Of a DNA stretch of 64,000 bases, positions 30,601-44,250 are shown one piece after another (positions within the stretch are counted from its first letter, which is position 1; each line of letters begins with the position of its first letter). The notes under the pieces are model-generated. The model made no database searches and was not told where the DNA came from. It saw nothing but the letters and a program-made list of their open reading frames with translations. The stretch is taken from NCBI GenBank assembly GCA_022578965.1, contig MU400578.1:1-64000 (forward strand), given 5' to 3'. Source of the stretch: Xylaria sp. FL1777. Its lineage: Eukaryota; Ascomycota; Sordariomycetes; Xylariales; Xylariaceae. A program made the translations under genes and the position numbers.

Positions 30601-31571
30601 CATTAATATTAATAGCGTTTAATAATTTTTCTTTATATTATTTAATGCTATTATACTGCATGCAATATAATTTCTGCTTGTTGGTTTACTAACAAAAAAA
30701 GCTTTTTTTTGCTTTTATTTTTTTTTTTAATTTGTGCTGCTATTTTTTTTTTTTTTAATAAATAAGCTCTAAAAAAAAAAAAAAAAAAAAGCCTTACTTA
30801 GTAATTTTTCCATTTTTGCTATATTAATTATAGTAAAATTATTACGCTTTAAAATCTTAGTTATTAAAATATGTTGCTAGTTGTTTTTTTTTGTAGTAGT
30901 TTATTGTTTTTCCTTTTGCTAAAGTTTTTTTTTTATTTTTTTGCTTTTTTGTTAAGAATTTTTTTAGTACTTTAAATATTATAACTAAATATTAGCTTTA
31001 TTTATAACAATATTACGTTCGTAATTGCTAATAAAAAGCATTAATAATAAAAAAATCAACTTGCAAGCTTTATAATTAAATAAAACGTTATATGTTTTAA
31101 ATTATTTTTGTTTAAAAATAATATTATATTGCATATTTAGCATAAAAAAATAAGTATAAAAAAAAGTACGTTTTTATATCTTTATGTTTAATAGCAGCAC
31201 TTTTTTTATTGCTTGTTTGCTTTTACTATTATATTTTATTATAAAGCAAAGTAAAATATTTATTATAATAAAATTTAAATACTTTAAAATCTTTTTAGTA
31301 AAGCAAATATTTATAGCAGTATATAAGCTAGCTTTTGTATTTTTAAAAAAATTAGCAATTATTAAAGAAAATCTATTATTGCTTATAATATAAATATACA
31401 AAAAAAGTTTACTTTTAAAAAATTTATTTATAATGTTTTTTTTTATGTAATTTTAAAATAGCTTTTTTAAATAAAAGTTTATTTTATTTAAGGTTACTTT
31501 TTTAAGCGCTTTTTACCTGAATTATTAACGTTAGCTTTAAGTAATGCTAAAGTAGCAAAAGGCAGCATTTT

Positions 31572-31769
31572 TTATTTAGCTATAATAGCATTAATACAAG
31601 TTTTACAGTTAGTAGCACTAGCTACTTTATTAGAATACTTTTTAAATATATATTTGGTTTGCTTATAATAAAAGCATTTTTTTTTTAAAATAAGCTTATA
31701 TATTTTTTTAAGTATTATTTTAGTTTTTAAAGTATAAGTGCTATAAAAAGCTAATATAGCATAAAACAT
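31572..31769 (-). pseudogene. Decayed gag CCHC zinc-knuckle remnant of element A
   Basis: A 65-codon open stretch on the minus strand contains CFYYKQTKYIFKKY. Its spacing fits a retroviral-type CCHC knuckle (C-x2-C-x4-H-x4-C) in which the second Cys, the His and the last Cys have each become Tyr. TGT/TGC to TAT/TAC and CAC to TAC are single RIP-type changes. Its distance from A's right LTR, after removing F, is about 1.7 kb, where gag would end in a minus-oriented element. The match is by pattern only and the reading frame is not a functional gene. Confidence 0.5.
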
Positions 31770-31971
31770 ATTAGTTTAAGCTATATTAGTAATAAAAGTT
31801 TTTTTATTAGTTTTAGCTTACTTTTTAGCTTTATAAGTAGCATTATGTTTTATGTTATTAATGCTATGTTAATAAGCAATCTAAGTATAATATTTAATAT
31901 AAAAGTTAAAATTTACGCTAAGTTTTAAGTATTTAAAAAAAGTTTTATTATTAAATTAAACAAATAGTTTA

Positions 31972-32164
31972 TATTACAAAAAGTATAAAGCATTAAAGGT
32001 CAAGTATAATAGTTAATATATCTCTAGTTTTATAGTAGGTATTTAACAAAACTAAAGCTTGAAAAAAAAAGAAAACTCCTATAAAATAAGTATAAAAAGA
32101 ATATTTTATATATATATATAACTTATAATATGTGCTAAAGTACCTAAGTAGCCTAGTTATAATA
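31972..32164. repeat. Left LTR of element F (193 bp)
   Basis: Shares with the right copy the words GTATAAAGCATTAAAGGTCAA and ACTAAAGCTTGAAAAAAAAA. It is preceded by GTTTA. Confidence 0.83.
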
Positions 32165-32425
32165 ACTATTTTTCTTTTTTTAATTAGGTTATTTTTAACT
32201 TATATACAAGTAAAATTAATTAAAATAATTAATTTTAAGTATAAGTAATAAAATAAAATAGTATAAAATAATTAAGCATAAATGTAATATGTTAAATAAA
32301 ATGTTTATGTAGTATAATAGTTAAAATACTTATGTATTTATGCTTATGTTTACGTATTAAATTATGTTTATTTTGTGCTATATTTATAGCAAGTTTTACG
32401 CTTATACTTTTATTGCTATATGTTT

Positions 32426-32427
<2 letters not shown>

Positions 32428-32460
<33 letters not shown>
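32428..32460. repeat. 33-base poly-T run
   Basis: Uninterrupted T from 32428 to 32460, just inside element F's left LTR region. It is probably a decayed, slippage-expanded tract; assembly length may be unreliable. Confidence 0.8.
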
Positions 32461-32462
<2 letters not shown>

Positions 32463-35400
32463 CTGCTATTAAATAATTAGTTTTAGCTATACATTTTACT
32501 ACTGCTATTTTTATACTTATTTTACATTTCTTTTGCTTCTTTTTTAATTACTATTTGTATTATGATTATGCTGCTTAAACTTGTAGTAATTAAAAGTAGT
32601 GCACGTAAACGTAGTTGTAGTTAAAGCTATAGTTATAAATATAAACGCAAAAAATTATTGCAATTTGCTTTATGCTTAAATTTATTTAAAAATAAGTTTA
32701 ATTTTACTATAAAACAGAACTTTAATGAACTTTTTTGCTAAAAATTTAATAATTTTAATAATAAAAATAAAAGTTTTAGCAGTTCGCTTTTTTTTTGAAA
32801 CAGCTTTAATTTTAATAAAAATATAAATATTATTAAGCTTTCTATAAGTTAAAAAAAAAAAAATAAAAATAAAAATAAAAATAATTTAAACTTTATAAAT
32901 CTAAATAAAGATTTAAATGCTATTTTATGTAATTTTAATATAAACAACGCAAAAAATAAGTTTAATTTTAATGCAAATATTAAAGTTTTTATGCTAGCTA
33001 AACATTAGTTTATTTTTATAATAACTTTTGTTTATAAATCTTATAAGCAAACTACTAAAGCTAAAAACAAAAAGTATAAAACTATTAAAAAAGCAATAGT
33101 TTTAAGTAGTTTATTAATATATTAGCTTTGTTTTAAGCGTTTTAAAAAAGCATTTTAGCTAAAAAATAGCTTGCTTTTAAATATAGTTTGCAAATTTAAA
33201 AACTTAAAAATAACAGCTTATATAAGCTATATAAATAGCTATATTTTATGCAAGCTTATAAATTAATTTATATTTATTTTAAATTAGTTTTACTAATAGG
33301 TTAGCTGCTTATTATGTTATATTTTAATGCAATATATATTTAAAAATTATTAAACTAGTTTATTTATCTTTTTGTTTTTTAAAAAAACAACTATAAAAAA
33401 GTTATTATAAATAAAAATCGCGCTATTATTTAAAAAACTTTAGATAATTATTATGTTAATTTTGCAGCTATATAATTTTACTTTTTAAAGGTATTTTTGC
33501 GTTTTTTATTAACTTATAAAGCTTAGTTTTAATTAATTAGCAAAGTTAATAACATAAAAGTAAGTTATTTTATTTTTATTTTGTATAAAGTTTAGCTAAT
33601 AATTAATAATATAAAAACATTATGCTAAATATAAGCACTTAGTAATAAAACGTAAATCTTTAGCTTGCTAAGCTATTAAGCTTTTTTATATAAGTGCTAT
33701 AAATAGCTTTATTTAAACTAATTTTATAAAATTTCTTAATAAAATTAAAACTATTTTTAATGCTAGCAATATGTTTGTTTAATTATATTTAAAATGCAAG
33801 TTATAAACTATAAATATATAGCTTAAAAAACTACTTTTATTTCTTTTAAAAAAAATATATATAAAGCTATATTAACTATTACTAATAAATATAAATAAAA
33901 GTATTTAATTAGCCTTTTTTAACATAAAAATGTTTTAAAGTTTAATAATTAGTGTTTTAAAGCTTTTTTATAAAAATATTATAACTTGTTTATAGCATTT
34001 TTATGTATAGCTTATTAATAAAGCGCAAATATTTTAAAACTTAAAGCAATAAATATAATTTTTATTACGTAATTAAAAACAAAAAAATAACTAATTAGTA
34101 TATATAATATATTTAAGCTTTAATTTATAGCTAAATTAATAATAAATTAATACTATTTTATTAGTTTAATAGCTTTGCTTTTTTTTTATAACTTAAGCGC
34201 TTTTTAAAGTTTTTAATTGCTTTAAAAGCTATAATATTAATAATAAATACTTATTAATTATATTTAGTTAGCTAGCTTTTTTACTTAATAAAATAATATT
34301 TTTCTTTATTATAAATTATTTTATTTATTATATTTTTAATCTTTTATTTTTTTAACTTATTTTTAAGGTTTAACATAAATAAACTATACTTATGTTTAAC
34401 TTTTTAAAGCTTAAGCAGCTAAATTAAAAAAACAAAATAAAAATAGCTATATTGTTTTAAAAAACTAATATAATATGCTTATAAACTAACTATAAAAAAA
34501 ATTTAAAAAAGTTTAATAAACTTAAGCGCTAACTTTTTATTTTTAAACTTAATATTTTTTATTAATAGTACTATTAAGTTTTTAGTTTTAAAAGTTATAA
34601 ATTTATGTTTATTATTATAGTATTTTATATATTTATTAGTTATAATTTATTATTGCTTTGTTATTTTGTTTTTAATAGTTTATAACTTATTAAAACGTTT
34701 TTATATAGCTAAAATCTTTTTTAATATAAAGTTATTCTTAATAAACAAACGGAATTTTAGCATATAATTATATAAAGCTTTAAAAAATAATTGTTTAGTT
34801 ATAAAATTAATAGCAAAATTTATAACAAAAAAAGCTTAAAATAAAAATTAAAGCTAATTAGTTTGTTTATTATTTATAAAGTATTTAAAATAGCTTTTAA
34901 TTATTTAGTTTATTTGTTTTGTTTGTTTATTAGTTTTAAAATAAAATACTACTAAAAGCTTTTGCTTAACTTTTAAGTAATAATATAAATTAAACTAAAA
35001 TTAGCTAATAAAAATAAAGCTTTTATTAAAAATAATGCTTTTTAAGCTACTATAAATATATTTAATTTTATAATAAAATAAAACTGCTAGTTTAACTAAA
35101 GTTATAATAATATTAACTAAAAATAAGTATATAAGCTTAATAAATTTATTTATAATAATAAAAATAATATTAATTAGTTTTTTTTTATAAAAAGTTTTTA
35201 GTAAACCTATAATAAAATTTATAAATAGCTTTTATATAAGTTTATTAAGTATTAATAAAGCGTTAAGTTTATTATACTTTTAGTAATGTTTTGCTTTAGT
35301 TTTAAAGTAAATTATATAGCTTTGCATGTATTTTTTAACATTTAGTTCTATATTGCTTTAATAAAACTTTTGTTATAATAATTCTAAAGTGTAGCTTTAG

Positions 35401-38400
35401 CTAAAGTATTTAACTAAAAAATTATTATAATATAGCTTAATAAGTTAAAAATATATAGCTTTTTTAAAAAAAATATAAATTTTGTTTTTATAGCAAACTA
35501 AAGATCTTTTTATTAACTATTAAAAATTTATAAGTTTTTTTGCTTTTAATTGCTTTATAATTACATAGCATTTAAGGTTTTTTTTTTAAACTTTTTAAAT
35601 AAAGTTTTTTAGCTTTTTAAAAGCTTTTAAATTTTTTAATTTTTTTAAGCTTATAGCTATTTATATACGTAAATATATAATTGCTTAAATAAAAAAGGCT
35701 TTTTTAGCAAGTATAGCTTTAAAGTATAAAGCTTTAGCTTAAGCACTAAAATATAAATTAAAAATTTTAACTTGCTATATTATTGCAATTTTTTTTTCTA
35801 ATATTAAAAAAATATTAATATTATTAAACAAAACAGCTATATAATTAAAACAGCGCAAAAAAAAATTAGCTTTGTTTTTTTTGCTTGCTTAATATTTAAT
35901 AATAAAGTTAAAAAAAGCTAATAATAAATATTAATAAGCTTGCTTTTTATTAAGCTTTAACGTTTTTATAAACGTTTAAAAGTTAATATAATTAATTAAT
36001 ACTTTAACTAATAAATTGCTTTTTTATAAATAATGCTATTAGTGCTTAAAGCAATCTATTATTATAAGCATTTTTTAATTAAGCGTATTATACTGTATTT
36101 TTTTCTTAAATAGCTTTTAAAAATAAAACGCAACTAGTTTAAAAATATTTTAATTATTCTGCTAAAATAAATTTTTTGTAAAAGCTACTTTAAAAAAATC
36201 GGTTTTTAGTAATATTTGTTTTTTAAGGTTAAAATATATAAAAAAAATAGCCTGCTTAAATATATTTTAAAAGTTTTTAAAAGCCTTTTTTTTAAAACTA
36301 TTTAAGAAAATTTAACTTTTTTTTGTTTTTATTACGTTTTTTTTTAAATACTTAAACAAAAACGCAGCAATATAAAAATACCCGTTTATAAAACAGCAAT
36401 AAAAGTTATAAAACTTTAAAAATTATTATAACGCTTAATAAATATTTAATATAAGCTATTATTAAATAATATTTATATATAAAAAGTTTATTTTAATTTT
36501 TTAGTTAAAAATAATATAACTTAAAAATTTGATCTTTTTTTAATAAAATTAGCACTTAAATAGCTTAGCATATAGTTTTGCTTTTTATAGCTTTTTAATA
36601 ATATTTTAAATATGTTTTATATAAAAATCCTTATTTAAAAAAAAAATAAGCATATTATTAAAATATACAATACAAAATATATTTATTATATTATTAAGTG
36701 CTTTTTATATATAACTTTAAAAAGTAGCAAAAGCATTTAACAAACTTATAAGCATAATTAAAAATTTATAGTAGCTATAGCATATATAAAATGCTATTTT
36801 CTACTTATTTCTTTTTTAAATGCATAAATAATAATAAGCATTTTTAAAGTTAATTTTGCTAAAGATTTTAGCTTTTAAGATTTTATTAAGCAGCTTTAAA
36901 ATAAGTAGTAAAATATATCGATTTTTATACGTAACTTAATTAAGTTTTTTATAGTTTATATATAAACATAAGCTTTTATTTTTTTTAAGTATAAAAAAAA
37001 TTAAAGCGCTAGTAAAGCTAGTAAACTTTTTAATTTTTTTTGCTTTTAGCATTTTATTAAGCTATTTTTATAGTTCTTTTAGCTTATTTTAAGCTAATAA
37101 ATATATAAAAAAATAAAGTATAACTATGTTTTTTTTTAGTTTAATAACAAGGTTTTTTTGCTTTAATTATAGCAATATGTTTGCTTTACTAATATTAAAA
37201 AACTTAAATAAGTTATAAAACTTTTTTAAAATTGCTATAAAATTAAAATAACTAAAGCTTTCTTTTAATTTTTTAAGCTATATAAGTTTAAATAGTTAAA
37301 TAATAGCATAACAGCAAGCTTAATTTTAGCAAGCCTTTATAAATTTAGTTAAACTAAGTATTTTTATTTAAAAGCAGCATAATTTAAAAAACCATTAATT
37401 AGTGCTTAAATTTAATATAATTTTTTTATTTTTTAAAGTAGTTTAAAATAATAAAAAAAAGCTGTTTTTAAAGCAATAATTATAATTAATAGCTATATAT
37501 ATATGCTTAATTTTACAAATAATACTATAACTATTAGTTAATTTACAAACAACTTAATAAGCTTTATAAATAAAAAATTTACTTTTAGTAGCATACTATA
37601 ATATAAGTATATAAAAAAATGCTTGCTATAATTTATAATAAAAAGCAAAAATAAAACTAATATAGTTACATTTAGCGCATAAATCAAAATTAATATAAGT
37701 TTTAATAAATAGTTTTATAAAGCTAATAAAATAAATAGTGCAAAAAATATAAAAACAGCATAAAATAAATATATAAAGTAATAATTTTAGCTTAAAACTT
37801 ATAGCTAATATAATTAGTATTAAGCTTATTATTTGTTTTTTAAGTTATAATACTATAGCTTTTATAAAAAAAATATATAAAACTTTAATTGCTATTTTTA
37901 GTTTTTTTTATTTATATTCTAGTTTTTATTTATTTAGATTTTTTAAATAGTTCGTTTTTAAGTAATATTACTATTATAGCTAGTATAGCTACTAAATCTA
38001 TTGTTTTTATTATTACTATTATTATTATTACTTTTAAGCTAAAAGTAATTAAAAGTAATATAGCTAAGTTATTTATAGCTATAGCAAATAAAGTTTTTAT
38101 AAAAGTTTAAATTTAAACTACTTTTATTATTATTTTAAAGTTAATTTAAAGAAGTTTTAAAAGTATAACAGTTTTTTAAAGTATAAATATTATTATTATT
38201 ACTTTAGTTATTTATATATTTTTAGTTTTAATACTAGCTATAACTTTTATTATTATTGCTTTTATAATATTAGTTTTAACTTTTATAGCTATTATTACTT
38301 TTATAAAATCTTTAGTTATTATTATTATAGCTATTATTATAATTATTACTTCTATAAAAATAGTTTTAACTATTAAAACTAGTATTATTATTTTTGCAGC

Positions 38401-39639
38401 TAATATTAGTATGCTAATTACTAGTTTAGTTTTACTTAATATTTAAAGTTAATTTATTAGTAATTTAAGTAATATTTAATTCTAGTTTTTTTTTATTGTA
38501 GTTTAAGCATTATTCTTTAGTTATTAGTTTTTAGCGTTATTATATAGTATTAATTATATTAGCTTATATAATTAGCAGTAAGTTATAATAGTTCATTAGT
38601 TTTTACTAAAGTAGTATACTTAGTTTTTAATAATATAATAAAGCTTTTTTGCTTTTGTTTTAGCAAACATTCTAAAGTTTAATATTAGCAAAATATTAAT
38701 TAAATAGTTTTAAGTTTTAGTTAGCTTATTAACTTGCTTATTTTAATTATACATTTATACTAGCTTATAAAAAAGCAAATTGCTTAAGCAAAGTTTTAAT
38801 TTAATTTAAAAACACTTTTTAGTTAGTTTTAAATTATTTTTTTTCTAAAGTTAATAATCTTTATAATGTTAATTAATAAGTATTTTTATAGTTTTAGTTC
38901 ATATTGCTATACGCATATAAAATCTTGTTTTTATTGCAATAAAATTTTTAATTAGCTTTTTTAAAAATAGTTTAAAGTTTTTTTATTTATTTTAGCTAGC
39001 GTTAATAAATAAATTCTATACTAAAAAAGTTATAGTTAAACTTTAATAATTAGCTAAAATTAGCATTTTTAAATAAGTAGCACTAATAGTAATATAAGCA
39101 ATTTTAACATAATTAATATTTAAATCTTCTTTAATTATGCTTTTTATTAAAGCTAGAAAATAAAAGATTGTTATTATTACTAAAATCTTTATATTTTTGT
39201 TTTTAACCTAAGTTATAAAATCGTTTTTTAAGGTCTAAAAAGTTTTTCTGTTCTTTTAAAAATATTGTTTTTTAGTTCTTTTGTTTACTCAATTATAAAA
39301 TAAAAATAATATAAACTGTTTTCGATTTTAAGGCAATTTGTTTGCTTTTATTTTTTTGCTATACAACTTGCTGCTTTAGCTTTTTAATTTTAGCTAAAAG
39401 CTATATGATCTATGTTTACAACAATTAAATATTAGCACTTAAAGCACTAAATAATTGTTGTTTGCTTAAGCCTAGTTCTAAAAATAATTTATGCTAAGTT
39501 TGTTCTTAATTTATTATTAAAGTTTGTTTTAAAAAAAGGCTATTAAAAATAACATTAGCTTATATAATTAATTAATGTTTAGCTATTTTATAGTATAACA
39601 AAATATTATAAATAATCTTATTTTAAAAAGCTTTAAAAT

Positions 39640-39832
39640 TATTATAAAAAGTATAAAGCATTAAAGGTCAAATATAATAGTTAATATATTTTTAGTTTTA
39701 TAATAAGTATTTAATAAAACTAAAGCTTGAAAAAAAAAGAAAACTTCCATAAAATAAGTATAAAAAAAATATCCTATATATATATATAACTTATAACATG
39801 TGCTAAGGTACTTAAGTAGCTTAGTTATAATA
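39640..39832. repeat. Right LTR of element F (193 bp)
   Basis: Gap-free over 193 bp with the left copy apart from transitions. It is followed by GTTTA at 39833-39837. Confidence 0.83.
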
Positions 39833-41293
39833 GTTTATTTTTAAACTTTTTTTTTTACTTATTTTTAACTAAGCATACTTTATTAATAAGCTATATAAAT
39901 TTATTTTTAAACTAAAAAAACTTATTAAGTAGTACATTTTTTATTTTATACTTTTTTTAAGCTTTTTTTAATTTTTTAAAAGCATTAATATTATAATAGT
40001 TATTTTATAAGTAAGTAAAAAAGTCCTTAAAAATGCATAATTAATTTAAATAAGTATTTTTTAAATATAGCTATAAATGTTTTATAATGCTGCTTTTTAA
40101 GCAAGATTTAATATTTGTTATTTTTGCTGCATTATTAGCAAACTAGTTTTTATTAGTAATAAAACAGTTTTTTATTTTTTAATACTAAACTTTGAACTTA
40201 ATTTTGTTTTTTTTTTTATTATTATAAAAAGTAAGTACTTATACTTTAGTAAACTTATAAAATTTACTTTTTATATGTTTAAAGCTAAAAATATTATAGC
40301 AGTTTTTTATAACAAAATTAGCTATTAATACATTAACTTTATTAATTTATATTTAAAACCTGTTTTGTTTAATAATAATTACTTTTAATTTTTTTATTAA
40401 TTTATTAAGGTTTTTTTATAAATTAAAAAAATTTTTGCTTAAAAAGCAGTTAAACAGTTTAAGTTTACTAGCTAAGTTATTTTTTAATTATTTAATTTTG
40501 TTTTATATAATAATATATTTATTAAATTTTAAATTAGCTAAAAATAATTTTTATTAAACTAGTTTTATAATATTTTTTTTAGTTTTGCATAGCATTTTAT
40601 ATAAGTTTAAAATATATTAATTATTAGCAATTATTATAATATTTTGTAGCTTAAACTTTTGCTATAAAGCATTTAAATAATTAAAAAATGCTTAAAATGC
40701 TTTTTTATTTATTAAGCTTTTAAACATAAAAATTGCTATTTTTATTTTAAGCATAATAAAACTAAACAAAAACGCAAAGTTATTTTCTTTAATATATATA
40801 AAAGCATATTGTTTAATAAAATTTTTAATCTTTTTATTAAAGCTAGCATAATTAAAAATATAATAATTTTCCGTAAAACTAAAGTTATTTATTATATATT
40901 TATAGTTAATAGCTGCTTAAACTATTAATTTTTAGTTGTTATTATTAAGGCCTAAAGTTGCTAAGCATGTATTACTAAGTTTACAAATAAAAAATACTTT
41001 AAACGATTTTTTGCAAGCTTTAATGCAAAGTTATTTATTTGCTTAAAGCAGTGCTTTTTTAAAGTTATTAAAAAAAAAGCAGACTTTTTTACGTATTGCT
41101 ACTTTTAGCGCTACGCGCTTTTTAGTAGTACGTGCTATATTGCTAAAACAAAAAATACTAAGTTTAAGCAATTAGTTTATTTAAAGTAATAAAGTAAGCT
41201 AAAGCAGCTAGCTATTAGCTAATTAATTAAAGTTAAGAAAATATTTAGTAAAGCAATTCTAAGTGCTTTAAAAAAAAAAAGTAATACTTAAAT

Positions 41294-41578
41294 TGTTATA
41301 CGTTAAGCTATTACAAAAAACAAAGCTTTATTTAAAAAGCTAAAATTATATTAAAATCTAAGTATAAAAAAAAAAAAAGCTATTTTATGAAATAATTTAT
41401 AAAAAGTAGCTAAGTAGCTAAATTATAATATATGTAGCTAATAAGTAGTTTATATATTAATAAGTAGTTTATATATATATATAAACTAGTTTAGCTATAT
41501 TAAATTGTAATATAGCTATATTTATTTAGCTATATTAAAACAATAAGCTATAAGGCTATTAATCATTATATTATAACT
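41294..41578. repeat. Right LTR of element A (285 bp), uninterrupted
   Basis: This copy preserves the empty site for element B (CTAAGTATAAAA around 41359-41370), so it proves that B entered the other LTR. It starts with an unmutated TG. Confidence 0.82.
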
Positions 41579-44037
41579 TTAATAAAAATTAGTTTATTAT
41601 TATTTATAATTATGCTAACATTTTTAGAATTATTTTGATTAAAATTAAAATAGCTAATATTAAAACGTTTTAGCTTATTTAATTTACTAATAATAAATTT
41701 GTTCGATTTTTTTTTAAAAGTAGCACTTTAGTTAGTATAATTGCTTTAATTAAGCAAATTAACTTTGTTTTTATAAAAAGGTTGTTTATTGCTTTTATTA
41801 TTACTATTATTATTATTTAAAAGATTATTTAAATTTAAGTTAACGTTTATGTTTATATGTTTTTTAGTTTTTTTTTTATAATTATTAAAAGTATAACTTT
41901 TTGCTTTTTTAAACTATTAGTATATAATAAAAAACTTAAATAATTTATTTTAGTTAAAACTATTGCTTTTAAGTGCTGCTTTATACATAATTAGTTATAT
42001 AAGTATAAAAGTAGTAGCTTTTATATTAAAAACAAAAGTAAAGTTAGTTGTTATAAATAGCGCAATTATTGTTATTATATTAGCTGTAATGCTTGCAATA
42101 AATAATACAAAAAGCATAAAAGCTACTATTTAAACAAAAAGTACTACTAAAAAAGCTGCTAATTAAATAGTTTTAATTAATAAACGTAATACTATATTAA
42201 TATTAAAGTTAAACTAAAAAGCAAAAAAACAATTAATATTTATTAAACTAAAAGTTATTAAGTATAATAATTTTTATAGTAGTTTTTAATAAAAATTACT
42301 TGCTAATTTAACAAGTATAACTATTATAAGTATTAAAAATAAAGCTGCTTTGTTTTTTTAAAGTAATTATAATTTAAAACTAAATATATTTATATAAAGT
42401 AATAGCAAAAATAGCTAAAGTAAAACTAGTTATTTTAGTATTAGTTAATATAACATTAGTGTTTTTAATAAAAATAGTGCTAAATTATTGCAAGTGTAAA
42501 GTATGCAATTTAAAAGTTTTTTTAGTATATTTTCTATTTAATTATTACTTTTAATAACTGGGTTTATTGTTTTTTAAAAATAATTAACTTGTTTATTTAA
42601 AATATTTAGATCTTTAGTAAATATTTTACTAGTTTTTAAAAAGTCTAGCTTATAATAAACATTTTTGTTTAGCTTTTTTTAGTTTTAAATAATTTAAGCT
42701 ATTTTTTGATTTTAATTAGCTAACTTATTTATTAAGTATTGCTATGTTTTTTTATTGTTGCTTATTTGCTTTAAGGTTAGCAATAAACCTTCTTTTTAAT
42801 CGAAAAAAAAGGCATTAATATTAGCATTAGCTATAGCTGTTTTTTTTTAGCAAAAAAGCACTTATAGTTTATAAGTTTTAAGTTTTTTTTTTAGGACAAA
42901 CTAGTTTAAAAATAAGCGTAAAATATAGTAGTTGCAAACTATAAAGTATATATAACATTAGTAGTTAATTTAATAAGTTAGCTGGTTTTTTATTTATTTT
43001 AAAAAGTTTAAGCAGCTAATTTAATAAGTTAACTAGTTTTTTGTTTATTTTAGCAAGTTTTAGTGTTAAATTTTTAATAATAAACTTAGTTTTAAAACTT
43101 TTATAGTTTAATAAAATATTTATTTGCAAATTTAAAAATAAGTTATTAAGATATTTACTTAATAAATTATTTTGTTTATTGTTTTAACTTATTATTAAAG
43201 CTAATAGCAATAAGTAACACAAGCTAAAAAATAACATAAAATATAAAATGTAAATATATAAAGTAGTATTAAGATTTAATGCGTTAAAATATATAAGTAT
43301 ATAAATAAATATAAATTAGCATGTTTATAAAACTTAAAAATTTTTTTTAAGTTTAATTAAGTTTATACTTAATTAAGTTAATACTATTTACTTGTTAGTT
43401 GTTTTACTAAATTGTTATATAACTTTATAAAGCAAGTAATTTAAAATTAAAAATGCAATTAAATATAATGTAAATATAATAAAATTAAGTAAAATGTGTT
43501 AAGTGTTATATATATTAAAAAACCTAGTGTAAACAAAAAATAGCTAAATGTAATATAAACTAATGTTTTAAGAACTAAAAGTTATATAACTATAAATATT
43601 AATATAAAGTTAAATGTAGTAATATTTAAGCAGTATAGCTATTTAATAAATATAAAGTATGCAAAATACTTAGCTAGTAAATAATTAATAATTAACGCTT
43701 GTAAGCAGCATAAATTTTTGCAGATTAACTATAAGTAGCATAAATTTTAGCAGATTAACTTTAATAAAAGTTAAAATAAATGCTAAAAGCGCTTTAAATA
43801 TTACAGAAATTAATTTAAAAAGAATAAATAATAAGGTTTATGTAATCTAAAAGCTAAACTTTATTTATTTTGCGTAGTTTTGCTAAAAGAGGTTTAAATG
43901 TTACAAAAATTAATCTAAACAAAATAATAATAAACTATGTAAGTAAAAAAGCTATACTATATTTTGCGCATATAACTTGCTAGCAAAAAAAAAAAACTAA
44001 AGTATAAAATATTAATTATAAAGCTTATTTTACTATT

Positions 44038-44245
44038 TAGTAAAGTTTACTATAAGTAATAAAACAATTAAGCATAAAAAGTATAATATAAATTAAAAGG
44101 AAAAAAGGCCTTATAAGCAATTGCTACGCAATTGCTTTAAGTATAAGCCTTATATAGCTATTTAGCTAAGCTACTATAGTTATAAATAAAAATATTACTA
44201 TAGCTAAACCTTATAAATATAAAGTCTTTTTTTTAGTTTATATTA
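44038..44245. repeat. Right LTR of element C (208 bp)
   Basis: Same length as the left copy, with differences mostly C/T or G/A. It is followed by AATAT at 44246-44250, matching the duplication left of position 143. Confidence 0.85.
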
Positions 44246-44250
44246 AATAT

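Larger units (their letters stand above)
31972..39832 (-). mobile_element. LTR retrotransposon F (7.9 kb), inserted in A
   Basis: Two 193-bp LTRs (31972-32164 and 39640-39832) of equal length are flanked by GTTTA on both sides (31967-31971 and 39833-39837). Termini are TA..TA, as expected for TG..CA after RIP. A pyrimidine tract just inside the left LTR (CTATTTTTCTTTTTTTT) reads as a polypurine tract on the minus strand, so minus orientation is favoured, though the composition bias is weaker than in D or E. Low-complexity ATT-rich stretches around 37.9-38.4 kb may be a decayed gag. No domain is recognisable. Confidence 0.83.
6192..41578 (-). mobile_element. LTR retrotransposon A, inserted in C and itself invaded three times
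   Basis: The left LTR is 6192-6263 plus 21230-21442, split by element B; the right LTR is 41294-41578. Both total exactly 285 bp. The flanks TTAGT (6187-6191) and TTAAT (41579-41583) fit a 5-base target duplication with one G-to-A change. Three guests (B, E, F) lie inside; without them A is about 6.9 kb. Minus orientation is supported by a pyrimidine-rich tract (ACTTTTTCCTT) just inside the left LTR, which reads as a polypurine tract on the minus strand. A decayed gag zinc knuckle on the minus strand at 31572-31769 agrees: it lies about 1.7 kb from the right LTR once F is removed. A's own arms are 21443-22098, 27699-31966 and 39838-41293. The right LTR starts TG, but the end reads ACT rather than CA, so that boundary may be off by a few bases. 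Confidence 0.82.
143..44245 (-). mobile_element. LTR retrotransposon C, outermost host of a nested stack
   Basis: Two 208-bp direct repeats (143-350 and 44038-44245) align end to end without gaps and are flanked by the same 5-base target duplication AATAT (138-142 and 44246-44250). Both LTRs begin TA and end TA, as expected for TG..CA after RIP. Subtracting element A and its target duplication leaves about 8.7 kb, a normal retrotransposon size. Its arms are 351-6186 and 41584-44037. Both are T-rich on the plus strand, suggesting minus orientation because coding strands of RIP-hit elements become A-rich. I found no clear primer-binding site or polypurine tract. No protein domain could be recognised with confidence in either arm. 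Confidence 0.85.

Noticed and set aside
37889..38110. Plus-strand 73-codon hydrophobic frame in element F
   Set aside because: Isoleucine-rich low complexity from ATT-type repeats, with no neighbouring coding signal.
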